Assembly (NCBI GenBank): GCA_019321725.1
Contig: CM033115.1
Coordinates: 12,472,673-12,536,672 of the forward strand
DNA length: 64,000 nucleotides
Source: Paulownia fortunei
Lineage: Eukaryota; Streptophyta; Magnoliopsida; Lamiales; Paulowniaceae
Direction of reading: 5' to 3'
Below are positions 52,655 to 64,000 of this stretch, piece after piece. The translations under genes and the position numbers were made by a program. The first letter of the stretch is position 1, and every line of letters starts with the position of its first letter. The notes under the pieces are model-generated. The model made no database searches. It was not told the origin of the DNA and saw only the letters and a list, made by a program, of their open reading frames with translations.

Positions 52655-52986
52655 TGTAGACATGAAAATTTTATTACCAATTATTCATTGACATGTGTAA
52701 TATATTTTTATTTATTAATTTTATATTTTTGTTTACTTTTAGAATTTTTATTGAATTCCAAGATTAGATAAAATATTTAATTATTAGAAAAATGAAATAT
52801 TACTATAGATGAAATTGGGGTATTTTGCAATTAAAACCATATCTTGGAGATTATGAAAATGAATGCCACTATTTTGATAATTCAAATCATATCTTGTGAT
52901 TAAAAAGTAAATGTCAATCAAATTATAGAGAATCAACCAAATCGTGTCATCAAATAATTATATCAAGAGCTCCTAGCCTACAATTA
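52655..52986 (+). repeat. Element B 3' LTR, truncated
   Basis: It matches 50648-50977 in direct orientation (tgtagacatgaaaattttat, gtgtaatatatttttattta) and stops at acaatta, where the 5' copy continues into its TATA box. Confidence 0.82.
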
Positions 52987-53029
52987 CATTAAAAAAATAA
53001 AAAATATTTTCTTTTTTTAAATAAAGAAT

Positions 53030-53734
53030 AAAGAATATTTTTAAATTTTTTTGATATTTTTCTTCTTTCCCAGTAAAACTAAAATGTAAATAAATTAAAG
53101 AATATGGCAGTAAAATACAAATTAACTATAATTTGATAGTTTTAAATCACTTATCATCAATATAAGAGTTTAGATGTTAATAAAATTTTATAAATAAAAA
53201 TTAGAAAATATATTTAAATTTAATAAGTAAATAAACTAGAAAATAGTTTACATAATATGTTTTAATCTCTTAATTTGCAAAATAAAATGGTTTAAAAAAT
53301 TCACAAAAGATAAAGAAAAAAAATAAAAAATCATCTTCTTCAATAAAGAATAATTTAAAATTCCTTACTATATTTGGAGGGAAATTATGTTAAGTTTTCC
53401 CCATTTTTTATATCATATACTAAATTTGTAGTTTTAGTGCAATATTCTATTGTTTATTTACATTTTCAAAATTATTTTATATTTTTGCAAATTAAGAAAT
53501 TTTTTAAATATATTGTGTAAACTATTTTTTATTTTATTTATTTGTTGAACTTAATTTTTTTAATTTTTTTTTAAATAGAAAACTTTAATAACATCTAAAC
53601 ACTTATTTAAATTTGTGATAAGTAAATTAAAATTATTAAATTATAGTAAACTTTTTTTAGTGTAATATTTTATTTATTTAAAAATATGTCAAAGGAATTT
53701 AAAAATATTCTTTACGGAAGAAGATGATTTTTTG
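53030..53734. repeat. Imperfect fold-back (inverted repeat), arms about 250 bp
   Basis: Plus 53030-53290 resembles the reverse complement of 53471-53714. Shared words include aaagaatatttttaaatt, agtttagatgttaataaa-like, aatagtttaca and cttaatttgcaaaata. A second, shorter inverted match pairs 53325-53364 (atcatcttcttc) with 53694-53734. All of it is extremely AT-rich, with no coding potential. Confidence 0.7.
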
Positions 53735-53838
53735 CTTTTTCTTTATTTTTTGTAAATCTTCTAAATTATTTTATATGATTCAAACTTAAAACAATATTTA
53801 AATGTATCAAGTAAACTGTTTCTATTTTAAGTAAACTT

Positions 53839-53976
53839 AAATTGCTAACATGGTTTCAAAAAAATTTACATTTGTTTCCCTCTCAATGTCCACATAAGCT
53901 ACAACTTATCCAATTTTTCCTCCAAAATGCAAAAATTTCCAATTTTTTTCCAATTTTGAAACCATGTTAGCAATTT
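53839..53976. repeat. 23-bp perfect inverted repeat forming a 138-nt hairpin
   Basis: The left arm 53839-53861 (core attgctaacatggtttc) and right arm 53954-53976 (core gaaaccatgttagcaat) are exact complements, separated by 92 bp. It may be a short MITE or a palindrome; no target duplication is evident. Confidence 0.88.
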
Positions 53977-55963
53977 CCTGCCAAATTAGGCTGTTGCGGC
54001 CAAATTTATTTTAAAATTGTCAATTTTATAAACTTGTCCTAAAATTGGTTCACTTTTAAAATAAAGCACAATCTCTAAATAGGTTAATACACAAAACCAA
54101 AATTACAATTTTCTCTTTCAAAGAAGCACAATAAAAGCAAGTCAAGTTACAGGACTAGAAATTCATATTTGCTTTTATATTCATATAACAATAACAAATT
54201 CAGCCATATGTATGAAGTATTTTTGGATTATAAAAACAAATAAAAATATTTTACTGCAATTTCTTTCTCATGGCTTAATATCATCATAGCTTATAGATAT
54301 TCAAAATATCTAAGAATATAAAAATAATATTGAGCAAGCGCTTCATTTGTTGTTTCAACTTTTTTCTTATTTTTTTCAAAATCTTTAGTTGATATTAATT
54401 TATATTAAATTTATAAAATTAACTTACAATCTAAAGAACAAAAAAATATGAAAGAAAATATTGATGCTCTTGTTATTCATAACTTCATTCTATTGTTATT
54501 ATTTGATCAATTAAAGAGAAGAAGAACGTCAAATCAACAACTAAATTTTGAGTGTGGGAGAATAAGATACTAGAAAATTCAAAAAGAAAAATTCAAATAT
54601 TTTTAAAACCAAATAAAAATAAAATAACTTAAACTCTCTTGGTCAAACTCTAATTAGTGAAATATAGAATGGGAACAATTCGATATTTAATATGTACGAG
54701 TATATAATAAATTTTTATTAAAAATTATGATAAAAAAATCAATAAAAAATACAAAAATAATTAATATACAAATTCGTAGAATTATGGATGAATTTTGAAT
54801 GTAAAAATTTGTTCAGGAGTAAAAATACAATTTATTCTGATATTATTTTATAAATTGTGTTTCTACTTATTTTTAAATTATTCAAAATTTACTTTATAAG
54901 TATTTTTATATTATTTAATTTATATTAAATTGATAATTGTAACAATTTAAAAATAATATTTAATAATAAATATTATATTCATAAATTATCAAAAAAATTA
55001 TTTTTTGTTTATATAATATTTCATTAATACTTATAAATAATTTTTGATTATTTTTAATTCTATAATTATTTATTAAATAAAATATTATTCATCAAATATT
55101 ATACAAATAAATATAATACGTATACTAAACGTTCCACTTAAAAAATATAAAATATTTCTCAATAATTAAACATATATATAAAAAATAAAAATATTTTTCA
55201 ATTATTCGTATAAATATATACTATACAAATATAATACAAATTTTATCTAACAAATAGTCAACCAAAAGAAAAACTAATGTAACCATTATGGTTTATAGAT
55301 TATTAATTAGTTAAATTATTACTTAAATTTTGAATACCCATGATAATATAATACGAGTCCCAAACATCGCGTTTGAGCTTCAGAAATACTTTCAAATAGT
55401 CATGCAGACTTATCTTCTTTACAACCTTTAAAACTGTCTAAAATTTATCCAGACTGACCTCATTTACAACCCTATTTCACACCATGAAGATGGAACACCA
55501 TAAATTGAAGGTGGAAATTTGCTGTACAGACAAACAAAGGTTTCCAGATTCCAAGAAAAATTGTACCCCACATTATTACAAGCATAATATATAGCAGATT
55601 AAATTATCTTATCACAATCAAAGATTTACTTGTAAGCTCGTAAGGATGCTCATCGTACCAAGTTTGACAAGAACCCGAATTCAAGTCGGCACAGCTCTGC
55701 ATTTTTGTTTTTTTATATGTTTCTATGGAATCAAGTCACAAGGATTAAAGTTTTGAGAAGGTAACTTCATTTAACTCGATACACAAACTATTTACAAACA
55801 ACTTTTTGATGAAACCCACACCCAGGAAACACTCCCCCACATTTCCCGAAACAACACTTACTAAAGCTTCGATGCTACTCGCCATCTTTCAGAATCCGCT
55901 TCATCTCATAATCATAACAAGCGAGGCAGAAAAATCTTCCGTTTCATGCCATTAGGGCCTTTT
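53977..55963. other. Very AT-rich intergenic DNA and 3' flank of the ARIADNE gene
   Basis: Runs of alternating A and T with no ORF of note. From about 55370 the composition becomes less extreme, probably marking the 3' UTR and terminator region of the gene transcribed leftwards from the right. Confidence 0.6.
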
Positions 55964-58900
55964 TCACCGTCGGTGGTGACACATATGGCATGTAGTTGCA
56001 GATCTGACATTCACATAGGTACACTTATCGCATGCCCAATTACCTGAATCATCCGTGTTTCTGACTGATGCGCCTGTCTTGGAAGATCCCTTCCCCCTTC
56101 CACCTTTACTCTTGCTACTCCCTGCTATGTTTTTTGAGCTCGTCTTATTACATGATGCCTGTGAATCTACATCTGAAAGACCATTCTCTAGTGCTCTAAC
56201 CAAGTTTTCAAAGTAGTTTCGTGTCACACTGTCACAGAACAATGAGAAAATTACTGTAACTCCGTTCAAAGAAATAAATACACATAAAAACAAGTTTTAC
56301 TATTGACAAGGATTTGCATCAGTTCCTATAGGCCCAAGCCTTTCATCAACTAAAAGAATTAATAGAAGAGATAAAGCCACTCGAAAAAATAGAAGGATAA
56401 TCATCAAAATCCATTCACATAAGAGTAAGTTGACCTTAGTACATTCACAAACAATTTAGATCACATTGACCCATAAATCGAGCAGCAGAAAGTCAACAAC
56501 AAACCAAGGACTTAACCCATTAGAGCACAATAAATGCTAAAGGTGAAGAAACACCTCAAGCACAATTCAAAAACTGATTGTGCAGACAAACAACATATGC
56601 AACGTCATTTACCAGCAATAACATGGAAAATATCAATGCCAGAAACATTGCCATTGAATCTTCATTTTTTTATTTCTTTGATGATAGGTATAAGTTTACA
56701 CCTTTATTAAGGTATAATATGTTCTCCAAGGGTGCCTGATTTTACTTTTGGAGACCAAAATAACTCCGATCAATGCCAGAAACATTACCATTAAGTCTTA
56801 ATCTTTCTATTTCTTCAATATCCGATACAATTAGACTTTTCACCAAGGTATATTATGGTCCCCAAAAGTTCCATTTCGACTTTTGCAGACCACACTACTA
56901 AGTAACCATTCCAAAAACGCAAAAAAGTACATTTTGTTTTGTCTGAAAAAAATAATTGTTTCACCAAAAAAAGATCTAAAGATGACCTTTTTTCCGGTTA
57001 CTTCCAGAACACCTCAGAGTAATTCAACCAGCAGTATAGAGCAAAAGATCCTCAATTATTCCTTAAGCAAACGCAAGCTTCACCTTCTGTTGTCCTCCAC
57101 AAGAACAGTAACCAATTTTGATATTGTGAACCATGTTCCAATCTCAGCATATATACCAATAAACATCTCTCAATCATATTAAATTTCAATTGGAAGACCA
57201 TCATTAGATCTCTCGACCAATCATTTCTAAGTTTCAGCAGATAGGATGCAACTCTTATGCTAAAACGTTGACTGGATAAATCAGTATCAGCATTAGATCT
57301 TGAATCCTTTTCCCAAAATAGTTATATGTATAAAAGTGAGACGAAGCTGCACTTATCCTACACTAGCATAACAAATATCCGGAAACTGCATCTTGGACCC
57401 CAAACATACATGTGCAAACATATTTTTTTCATAATCATATGAAATTCCTCTAACAACATAATTATTAGATCTCTTTTTATCATCATTTTCAAGTTTCAAC
57501 AGATAGCATGCATCAGACAAACTTGAACTAGACAATATCAATATGTCTTATGTATTTATCTTTTTCAATTAGAGATATAAGACTAGGAGTGAGAATAAGC
57601 TAGGCTTCTCCAACACAAGAAATGACAAATCAAAATTTGGACCTTAAATAAATGTCTGCTGATACTAACTAATTAGGAAAATAGCAAGAACGACACTAAT
57701 GTATTCATGTATTTCCTGCCCAGGAAACTAGCAAACGAAGAAATTAGGCTGTTGAACAAGTACTGGAACTAAGGAAATGGTCAAGAAAAATCCAAGAGAT
57801 ACTCATATAGCACACAGGTTTCAAAGTTCTAAGCTTAATGTGTATCGGAGAGGAAGTCAGGCTCTTTGAAGGCTTAACACATTAATAATCCCATATTTGT
57901 CCATGCAACCAGAAATTACCTTGTCAGACCAGCAAGTTTGGTACGGAAATCATTAAAATCTTTTGATGGGCCATCAGAATTGAGGTAATTCATTAGCTCT
58001 TTCTCCGCACACTGATGAAGCCTCTCCAGACCTGCTTCCGCCTCACCTAAATTTTTAACATATATTCAAATGGTTCAAATAGAACAGAAATTATTCTAGA
58101 ATGTCCTCCAGAGAATGCAAACAGGTTAGGAGAGAAGATGATACCTTGCAAATACTCAAAAAACTGTTTTTTAGTATGTTCATGCTCAGGTAGATAGTAG
58201 CCATATGCATAGGTCCATTTTAGTACCCTCCTACATTCAACTATCTGCACAAATGTCCAAAGATCATGCAAGATTATTTCACAATATAAGCAAAGGGAAC
58301 AATTTGTTTAACCACAACTTAGCAAAATTTTTCAGAGACAATCCCAGTTTTACCTGGGAACAGTTAACATTGTGTAATTCTCAGAATAGGAAAATAGTGC
58401 AAAACTATAGCACATACAACTACTTTAATGAAATCAAAGTCCAAGTTTTACCAGGTAATATGAAAAACAAGGAATTTTTCATCTATACATAAAGTATCAA
58501 ATAAGTAAGCACACCATGGCAACAGTAAGAAACCAGCAAACCAATTTAAGGCAGTTTGTAAAGGCAACTAAACACATCTGGATAGATGAAATGATGACAG
58601 AAGAAAGGAAAAGCAATTATACTGACACCGAAAATGTAACTTCTCCATCCTAGTGTAGGAGGAAATGAGAATGGAAAGAACTATAATCCCAATTTCTGAA
58701 GGGTTTCCCTTTCTAATTCCCATTTCTGGCATGCGAAGAAATAAATTCTTACTTTCTGCTTGTCAAATAAAGGGAAAATAATCTGCCTTTTATCCCTCAA
58801 CCGCCATTGGATCTTGGCATTCATACACTGATCATAGGTCGAGCATGAATAAGTACGCATTCTAGTTGCCACTATGTTCAATAATTAATCATCAGTTGAA

Positions 58901-61900
58901 CCTCTGGAAGAAACATATTCTCCAAACATTTGCCACTTTTAATGACATTAAATGTAGGCATCTCAAAATTCGCTCCACTAGCAAAAACAGACTTGCAAGC
59001 CAAATTCATTTAATCATCAGTACCATTAGATTTGACTGACTTAAAGAATATGACTGAAATTAACCAAACAACATTTAATTGAACTTACAGAATTCTTTGC
59101 TTGGCTTACCTGTTGCCAGGCTTCTATAATGAATTTCAATTGTGACTCAGGTTGGGATTGTACTTCACTAAGCTTCTCAAGCTGGAGAGGGAAAAAAATG
59201 AATATAACAATAACCAAATTGCAAAGAAAAGATGAAATAATATATAGTACAGGTAATTATATAGTAAAAACATGGACTTATATGCCATCCTTCTAAGGCG
59301 CAGGTTTAGAAGTTTCCAGCTATTGTGGTTATCCCTAAATGCTACAGAAACTTGTTCTCCACAACAACATTCACCCAGCAATATGAAAATATCATTGGCT
59401 TTGTTTCTCTCCAAAGATACGACCATAGCATATCCAACAAGAAACCCAGTGCTTATAATGGAAAACCTACAGTTTTCCCCATTGAAGAAAAGGTGTGTTT
59501 GCTCACTGCTTCTTTTGAATTTGCTTTAGTTGGAAAACTAACGCAAGGGAAGCCTCCATTCCTCCAGTAGAGAGTAACCAAAACGTGCTTTATAAATTGG
59601 TCTTAGAGGAGCTTGCTAAGTTCAGCTTGAAGATCACAGGCATCATTCCATTAACTACACCCCCTTAGGGGAAAATTACATGCGCCTTGGTGGAAAGCAA
59701 ATTGTAAGAAGGATGCCATATGATGGTGTTTGAATGATCTCACGAATTTGACATTAATGCTGAATCATATCCTTCTCGCATCTTGGATTCCTTGAAAATG
59801 TGATTGTGCGTCACGTCAAATGTGAGAACTTGTGTCAAATGTGATTCCTTGACATTAAGGCTTTAGGATTGAGAGTGTGAGAGCTTGTGTCAAAATTAGA
59901 TTTGCTAAAAGAGTGTTGAGTTGTGGTTGGTGGTGAAAAGGGTAGGTTAGGCAAATGGTGGAATATTAAAGCACTCCAAATAATGTTGAAAGTGATAACA
60001 TTTAGTAGCTGTCTTCGGCTTAATGGAGAAGGGGCTATTTTGCAGGAGAAAGTTGGAAGTGTTGAAGAGTATCAGATGACAAAAGAATGTTCACCAACAG
60101 GTTGCTTTCAAAGACCAAATTCCATTTTTATAGTGGTAATATAAATAAATGTCAAGGTTCAATCAAACCAATTTGATTGATGCTCATGCACCTCACACAA
60201 ACATGTTGAATAAATGTGAAGTAGATTTAAAAGGTTGACCCAAGATATTTTCAGCGCTACCCTTCCTCACCGCAAGATGAGTAACATGTTAGGTTGAAGC
60301 CCTTAGAGAGAGAGTTGTTCACAAAAACATTACCTCTGCATTTCATAGCAGATTCATCATTGGGAAACAATACCAAAAGGAAAATTGTGATCATAAATAG
60401 GTCTTCCGTCTAAACAATCATCCTGGAGACGGATAGAGTAACATAACATTCAGTCATTTAAGATATAGAAGCAGGAAATCCTTACATGTACACTTTGCAT
60501 TTGATGCAAATCCGCTAGTGCTTTTTGCCTTGACTGCATTGAATTTGCAAAAAATTGGAGGTTATGTGAAAAAAAGAAAATTGAAGTCGATGCTACAAAG
60601 AAAACAGCATGCTGACTATGATGTTGGCGTGATAAAACAGACTCAAGAGTTTACAATTACTCTTAGTCACAGCAGAATAATAAATTCAGAAAGTTGAAGG
60701 TATTGCTTGAGACGGAATGAACCAATATTAGTAGATCTAAAGTTGCTCAACTAGTAGAGAACCCAGTTCGGTAACTAACCTGCAGGGACAGAGGTTTTAC
60801 TGCTGCTTATCTCTAGTCCCAGGAAGAAATAGGGTGAATTACAAAACTACCCTTGAGGTTTGGGCTATTTACAAAAAAAAAAAACCTTGTAAATTATAAT
60901 ATCCCGTTGACATTTGTTTCTATTTTAAAAATTGCACTTACTAAGGGAGGTATTTGTTTGTATTTGTAAAACAAAGACAAACCTCAAGGGGTTATTTGTA
61001 ATTTTGAAAGATAATTGGTTTTTTTTTTTGTAATTAGGCTAAACCGAAGGGGTAATTTTTGTAATTTACCCTCAGAAATATAAGAACCAAAGATAAATGC
61101 TTCAACCAAAATGATGCAAGATGACAATATATTAGTGGCTGGTGGTGTTATTCCTGCACACACTTTAAGTTATGGCAATTGTTCAAGAAAATATGCCACT
61201 TCGACGTCAATGCACTCACAATTATGTTCACTCTCAATAAGATTGCATAAATCACTTCCGCGAACTTTCTTCATGCCAATAAGCCAAAGGTCGAACAGCT
61301 GTTCTATTCACTCAATGAGGAATAAGTTAAATGGTTATTTATTTGACTTTGAGCACTTTAAATTACAGAAACTAAATTCAAGAATCTCAGGGTCTTATGA
61401 TTCATGGCTGCCAAAGATTTTGCAGTTCTTGCTCTTTAATATCTCATCTAAATTTTGAGAGTTGTATTTCTACTTTTCATGTGCTTGGTTTGATTGATTT
61501 AACTTTTTGCCAACATACAAGTGGGATCCTTAAAATGACTAATTAGTTTCAAACAATAAAATATATATTGAACTTCTCAAACAGAGCGTGGGGATTGAAA
61601 TGAACACATACATCAAGAGAAAAAATGTCTCTTTATGAGATGATAAGCCATTGTGACAAATTAGTGCATACCGATTGGTTGGAAGCCCACCGCTCATAAT
61701 AATGAGTGTATCTTTCCAAAGAGTTCTTGGCCATCTCTCTCCTCCTCTCAGCTTCATCATACTGGATGCATAATGCAATTAGGAAAAGAAGTCAAAAAAT
61801 GTATTTAGAAATAATGCACGAGAACTTCAGACATTGAAGGGTAACAGAAGAAACTTAACAACATAAATCCCTTATTACATACCACTCCCTCTTGCTTCGC

Positions 61901-64000
61901 CGCTTCGTAACGGTTGCATGCGTAGAAACCTCCTGTTCTCTCACCATGGTCTGACCATGCACCAAGACACAGCCTGTAAAACAGTAAAAACTCCAATGTT
62001 AGTTCAGTTCTTAGCATGGTAAGCAATGGAATTAGGAATTTCAATAAATCTGATAAAGAGATTCAGCCAAAGCACAGAGGTAAAACGGGATAAATTTGTC
62101 TCATGAAGCATTTTGATTTAAAAGTACAAAACTACAAAAGCATACCAGCAAAATTCGAACTTGCACGGTGGTGTGCAAGTCATGTGCATGCAGCCTTGGT
62201 TCTTTTCAATTGGACGCTTGCACTTGGGACAAGGCTTGGAGTTGGCCAATATCCTAAAATGACAAAATGAGCATGAGCATGGCCATGCATTAAGACACCA
62301 CGAGACCAAGAATGCGACCAAGTTAAGAAATATACACCAGCTTCTAACTAAAAAGTCAGCATTTTGATACACCATCTACATTCTAAAGAATTAAGTTTTC
62401 ACAAGGCAATAAATTAATATACCCAGCAACACAGACATAGAACCTAACTTTTACACCATCTTAAGGAAGAACCATACTGGACCTTAACTGATAATCTTGG
62501 AAATGTGTTTTTTATTTTTTTTTATTTTTTTTTTGGGTTGGTGGTGGTTGTTTGGTGGGGGGTGGTGTTGGGGTGAAGGAAAAACAAACAAGGTCAAACA
62601 TACTGAGGTCTGACATCTTATGAGCACTCCCAATACCTCAGGCATCCTAACATAATGATTACAAGATACCGATCTCCCAGTCTAATGGTGTATCATGTAA
62701 CTGAACTCTCTCAACAAACAACCTCTCTCCAAAGCTTAACATCAAAGTTGTCAGCCATATGGCTTAAGAAATGCATAAAGCTAGGAAAAGGGTTCCAGTT
62801 TCTATCAAATGGCTCAAAAACAATTGATATTCTAAATGGAGGTTTCTAATAGAGCAGAAATAATAGTGATGGATTACATATCCTTATGCAGAAGTACCAG
62901 TCATGGTACATCTATTTGTTTGGTTTTTCTTCACCTTATGGTGAATGGTGTCCATAAATCATCTTATAAGTTTATTCATACCAAATCAAATCTCTTCAGT
63001 ATAATTTCAGAAGAGGCATCTAGATAGAACAAAAGCAAGCACTTATGATGTAATTTTCCAAATTCACACAGGTAGAATTTAAGCACACTTATCTCTAACA
63101 TTATATATGTAAAAGTAGATAAGTAGATGATCATTTAGGACTGTTAAGTACAATTATGTGACAAAAAGCTTTCTTTTTGCACATCATGACAACATCCATA
63201 TTGTTCAAACATCTCAACTTACAAAGCTGTCAAAGGACCAAATAAAAAATTGGATGTCACAAGATCAAATTATATCCTTCTCTCCATCACTTCATAGCAT
63301 GATTTGTCTCGATAATGATACTAATTTTTTGGCATGTCCATTCTAATACAGTGCACATCAAATACTGACTCACAAATTCAGATCAAGCTTCAGGTCTTCA
63401 GGAAAACTATATTGAAATTTCTTTTCTTTATCCAGCCGAAGGCAACTGCCCAAGATTGGAAAAGAATATATATTAATACTTTCTAATCTTTTGCAACTGA
63501 AAATATCTAATTATGAATCTCCATAAGCTTTAACAATTTCTGCCAAAAAAGGTACCAAAATCAAATTTATTCGTGTTTCAAAAGTCCAGTTCTTGGTGAA
63601 TATTTAGTGGTCATCAAGAATATCAAATCATTGCATCGTCAATTTGATCAAAAAATTGATAAACGACAAGAGCTGAACCAAGTTCATTAAAAATTGTTAT
63701 AATAAATACAATTCTGAGGGAAGCCAACAACTATTCAATAATTACACACTGAGAAATTCATGCAAATAACTAAATGATGTAGGAAAAAAAAATCATCTGC
63801 CCAAGAAAGTGCTCTACCAATTCATGTTTTCTGACTCAGCACTGTTTTTCAAAACCCACTTTGCCACAGTTTCACAGTCCACTGGCCGATGAGCTTCCTC
63901 TGTGCACTGATTGTACCACCAGCTCGTAATATTTAACACAAGGAATCCCCATCAAGAACAAAGAAGACAATTAAATACACAATAAAACCCAACTTACATT
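55964..64000 (-). CDS. ARIADNE-type RBR E3 ubiquitin ligase, 3' part (gene continues beyond the window)
   Basis: RBR ligases take ubiquitin from an E2 on a RING2 cysteine before passing it to the substrate. Exons are 63998-64000 (last codon, Asn), 63906-63818, 62253-62146, 61973-61883, 61761-61672, 60533-60486, 59181-59110, 58244-58145, 58046-57920 and 56228-55964. All borders are GT-AG and phases agree, giving 330 residues plus TGA. Domains in order are the end of the IBR ([16 protein letters not shown]), RING2 with [19 protein letters not shown] (first Cys of GCMHMTC is the expected catalytic residue), [20 protein letters not shown], and the helical Ariadne domain ([38 protein letters not shown]). 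A low-complexity Ser/Gly/Lys linker follows, then a RanBP2-type zinc finger ([20 protein letters not shown]). That final finger fits the ARI5/7/8 group. RING1 and the N-terminus are outside. Confidence 0.96.
56634..56893. repeat. 137-bp tandem duplication in the last ARIADNE intron
   Basis: The copies at 56634-56770 and 56771-56893 both open with caatgccagaaacatt(g/a)cc and end with an actttt(g/-)gagacc/gcagacca block. Differences of roughly a quarter of positions show that the duplication is old. Confidence 0.82.
60832..61073. mobile_element. 242-bp MITE in an ARIADNE intron
   Basis: The left end gggtgaattacaaaactacc and, on the minus strand, the right end gggtaaattacaaaaattac form terminal inverted repeats of about 40 bp with a few mismatches. 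Flanks are agaaata on both sides (60825-60831 and 61074-61080), a 7-bp duplication (8 bp with one mismatch), which suggests an hAT-type origin. It sits in the intron between exons 61672 and 60533, clear of both splice sites. Confidence 0.82.

Larger units (their letters stand above)
50648..52986 (+). mobile_element. Non-coding short LTR element B of the same family
   Basis: 5' LTR (50648-51521, TATAAATA at 50974), degenerate primer site (catgttcagtgaaacgatc, about 51530), array B, array A, polypurine-like tgaggcatt and a 3' LTR starting TGTAGACATGAAAA at 52655. The 3' LTR is truncated at about 52986, just ahead of its TATA box. The 1.13-kb interior has no coding sequence; it consists almost wholly of the two arrays. 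This resembles LARD/TRIM-type non-autonomous elements. Confidence 0.82.

Noticed and set aside
61111..61458. 115-residue plus-strand ORF in an ARIADNE intron
   Set aside because: No domain is visible, and it lies wholly within an intron flanked by well-supported exons.

Overview
The window is nuclear DNA from a flowering plant, most likely a eudicot. It is very AT-rich. Its real genes are a plastid tetrapyrrole regulator (GUN4), a plant-type calcium-dependent protein kinase and a plant ARIADNE-type RBR ubiquitin ligase, all with GT-AG introns or plant-like targeting. Everything else is decayed transposable elements. I saw no CRISPR array, rRNA or tRNA. The species cannot be fixed from the sequence alone.

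Layout: 1-844 is the 3' end and LTR of a Ty1/copia element. 3171-3947 (-) is an intact, intronless GUN4 gene. 7222-10015 (+) is a dead two-gene PIF/Harbinger transposon (Myb-like protein plus DDE transposase). 10733-20924 (-) is a degraded Athila-type Ty3/gypsy element. It carries 1.68 kb LTR sequence, a possible imperfect 5-bp target duplication, a dead reverse transcriptase and an intronless LOG (cytokinin-activating enzyme) pseudogene. 21472-23760 (+) is the 5' half of another copia element. 24102-25727 is an element with about 245-bp terminal inverted repeats, a perfect 10-bp target duplication and a C-rich core. 26150-30611 (-) is a complete eight-exon CDPK gene of 535 codons.

31580-55300 is a nested repeat block. 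It holds the 3' end and LTR of a second Athila-like element (31580-35110) and at least four copies of one small non-autonomous Ty3/gypsy family, characterised by two private tandem arrays. It also holds two diverged copies of a 2.65-kb segment with a TTF-zinc-finger hAT-type transposase relic. Two of the LTRs meet head to head at 45671/45672. The AT-rich tail (53000-55300) contains a fold-back sequence and a 23-bp perfect inverted repeat.

55964-64000 (-) is the 3' two-thirds of an ARIADNE gene: nine complete exons plus the last codon of a tenth at the window edge. A 242-bp MITE sits in one of its introns. The three host genes are unrelated in function: chlorophyll synthesis and plastid signalling, calcium signalling, and protein ubiquitination. 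They are not co-regulated as a unit. I found no convincing new biological system. The most unusual items are the LOG retrocopy inside Athila and the array-bearing short LTR family.
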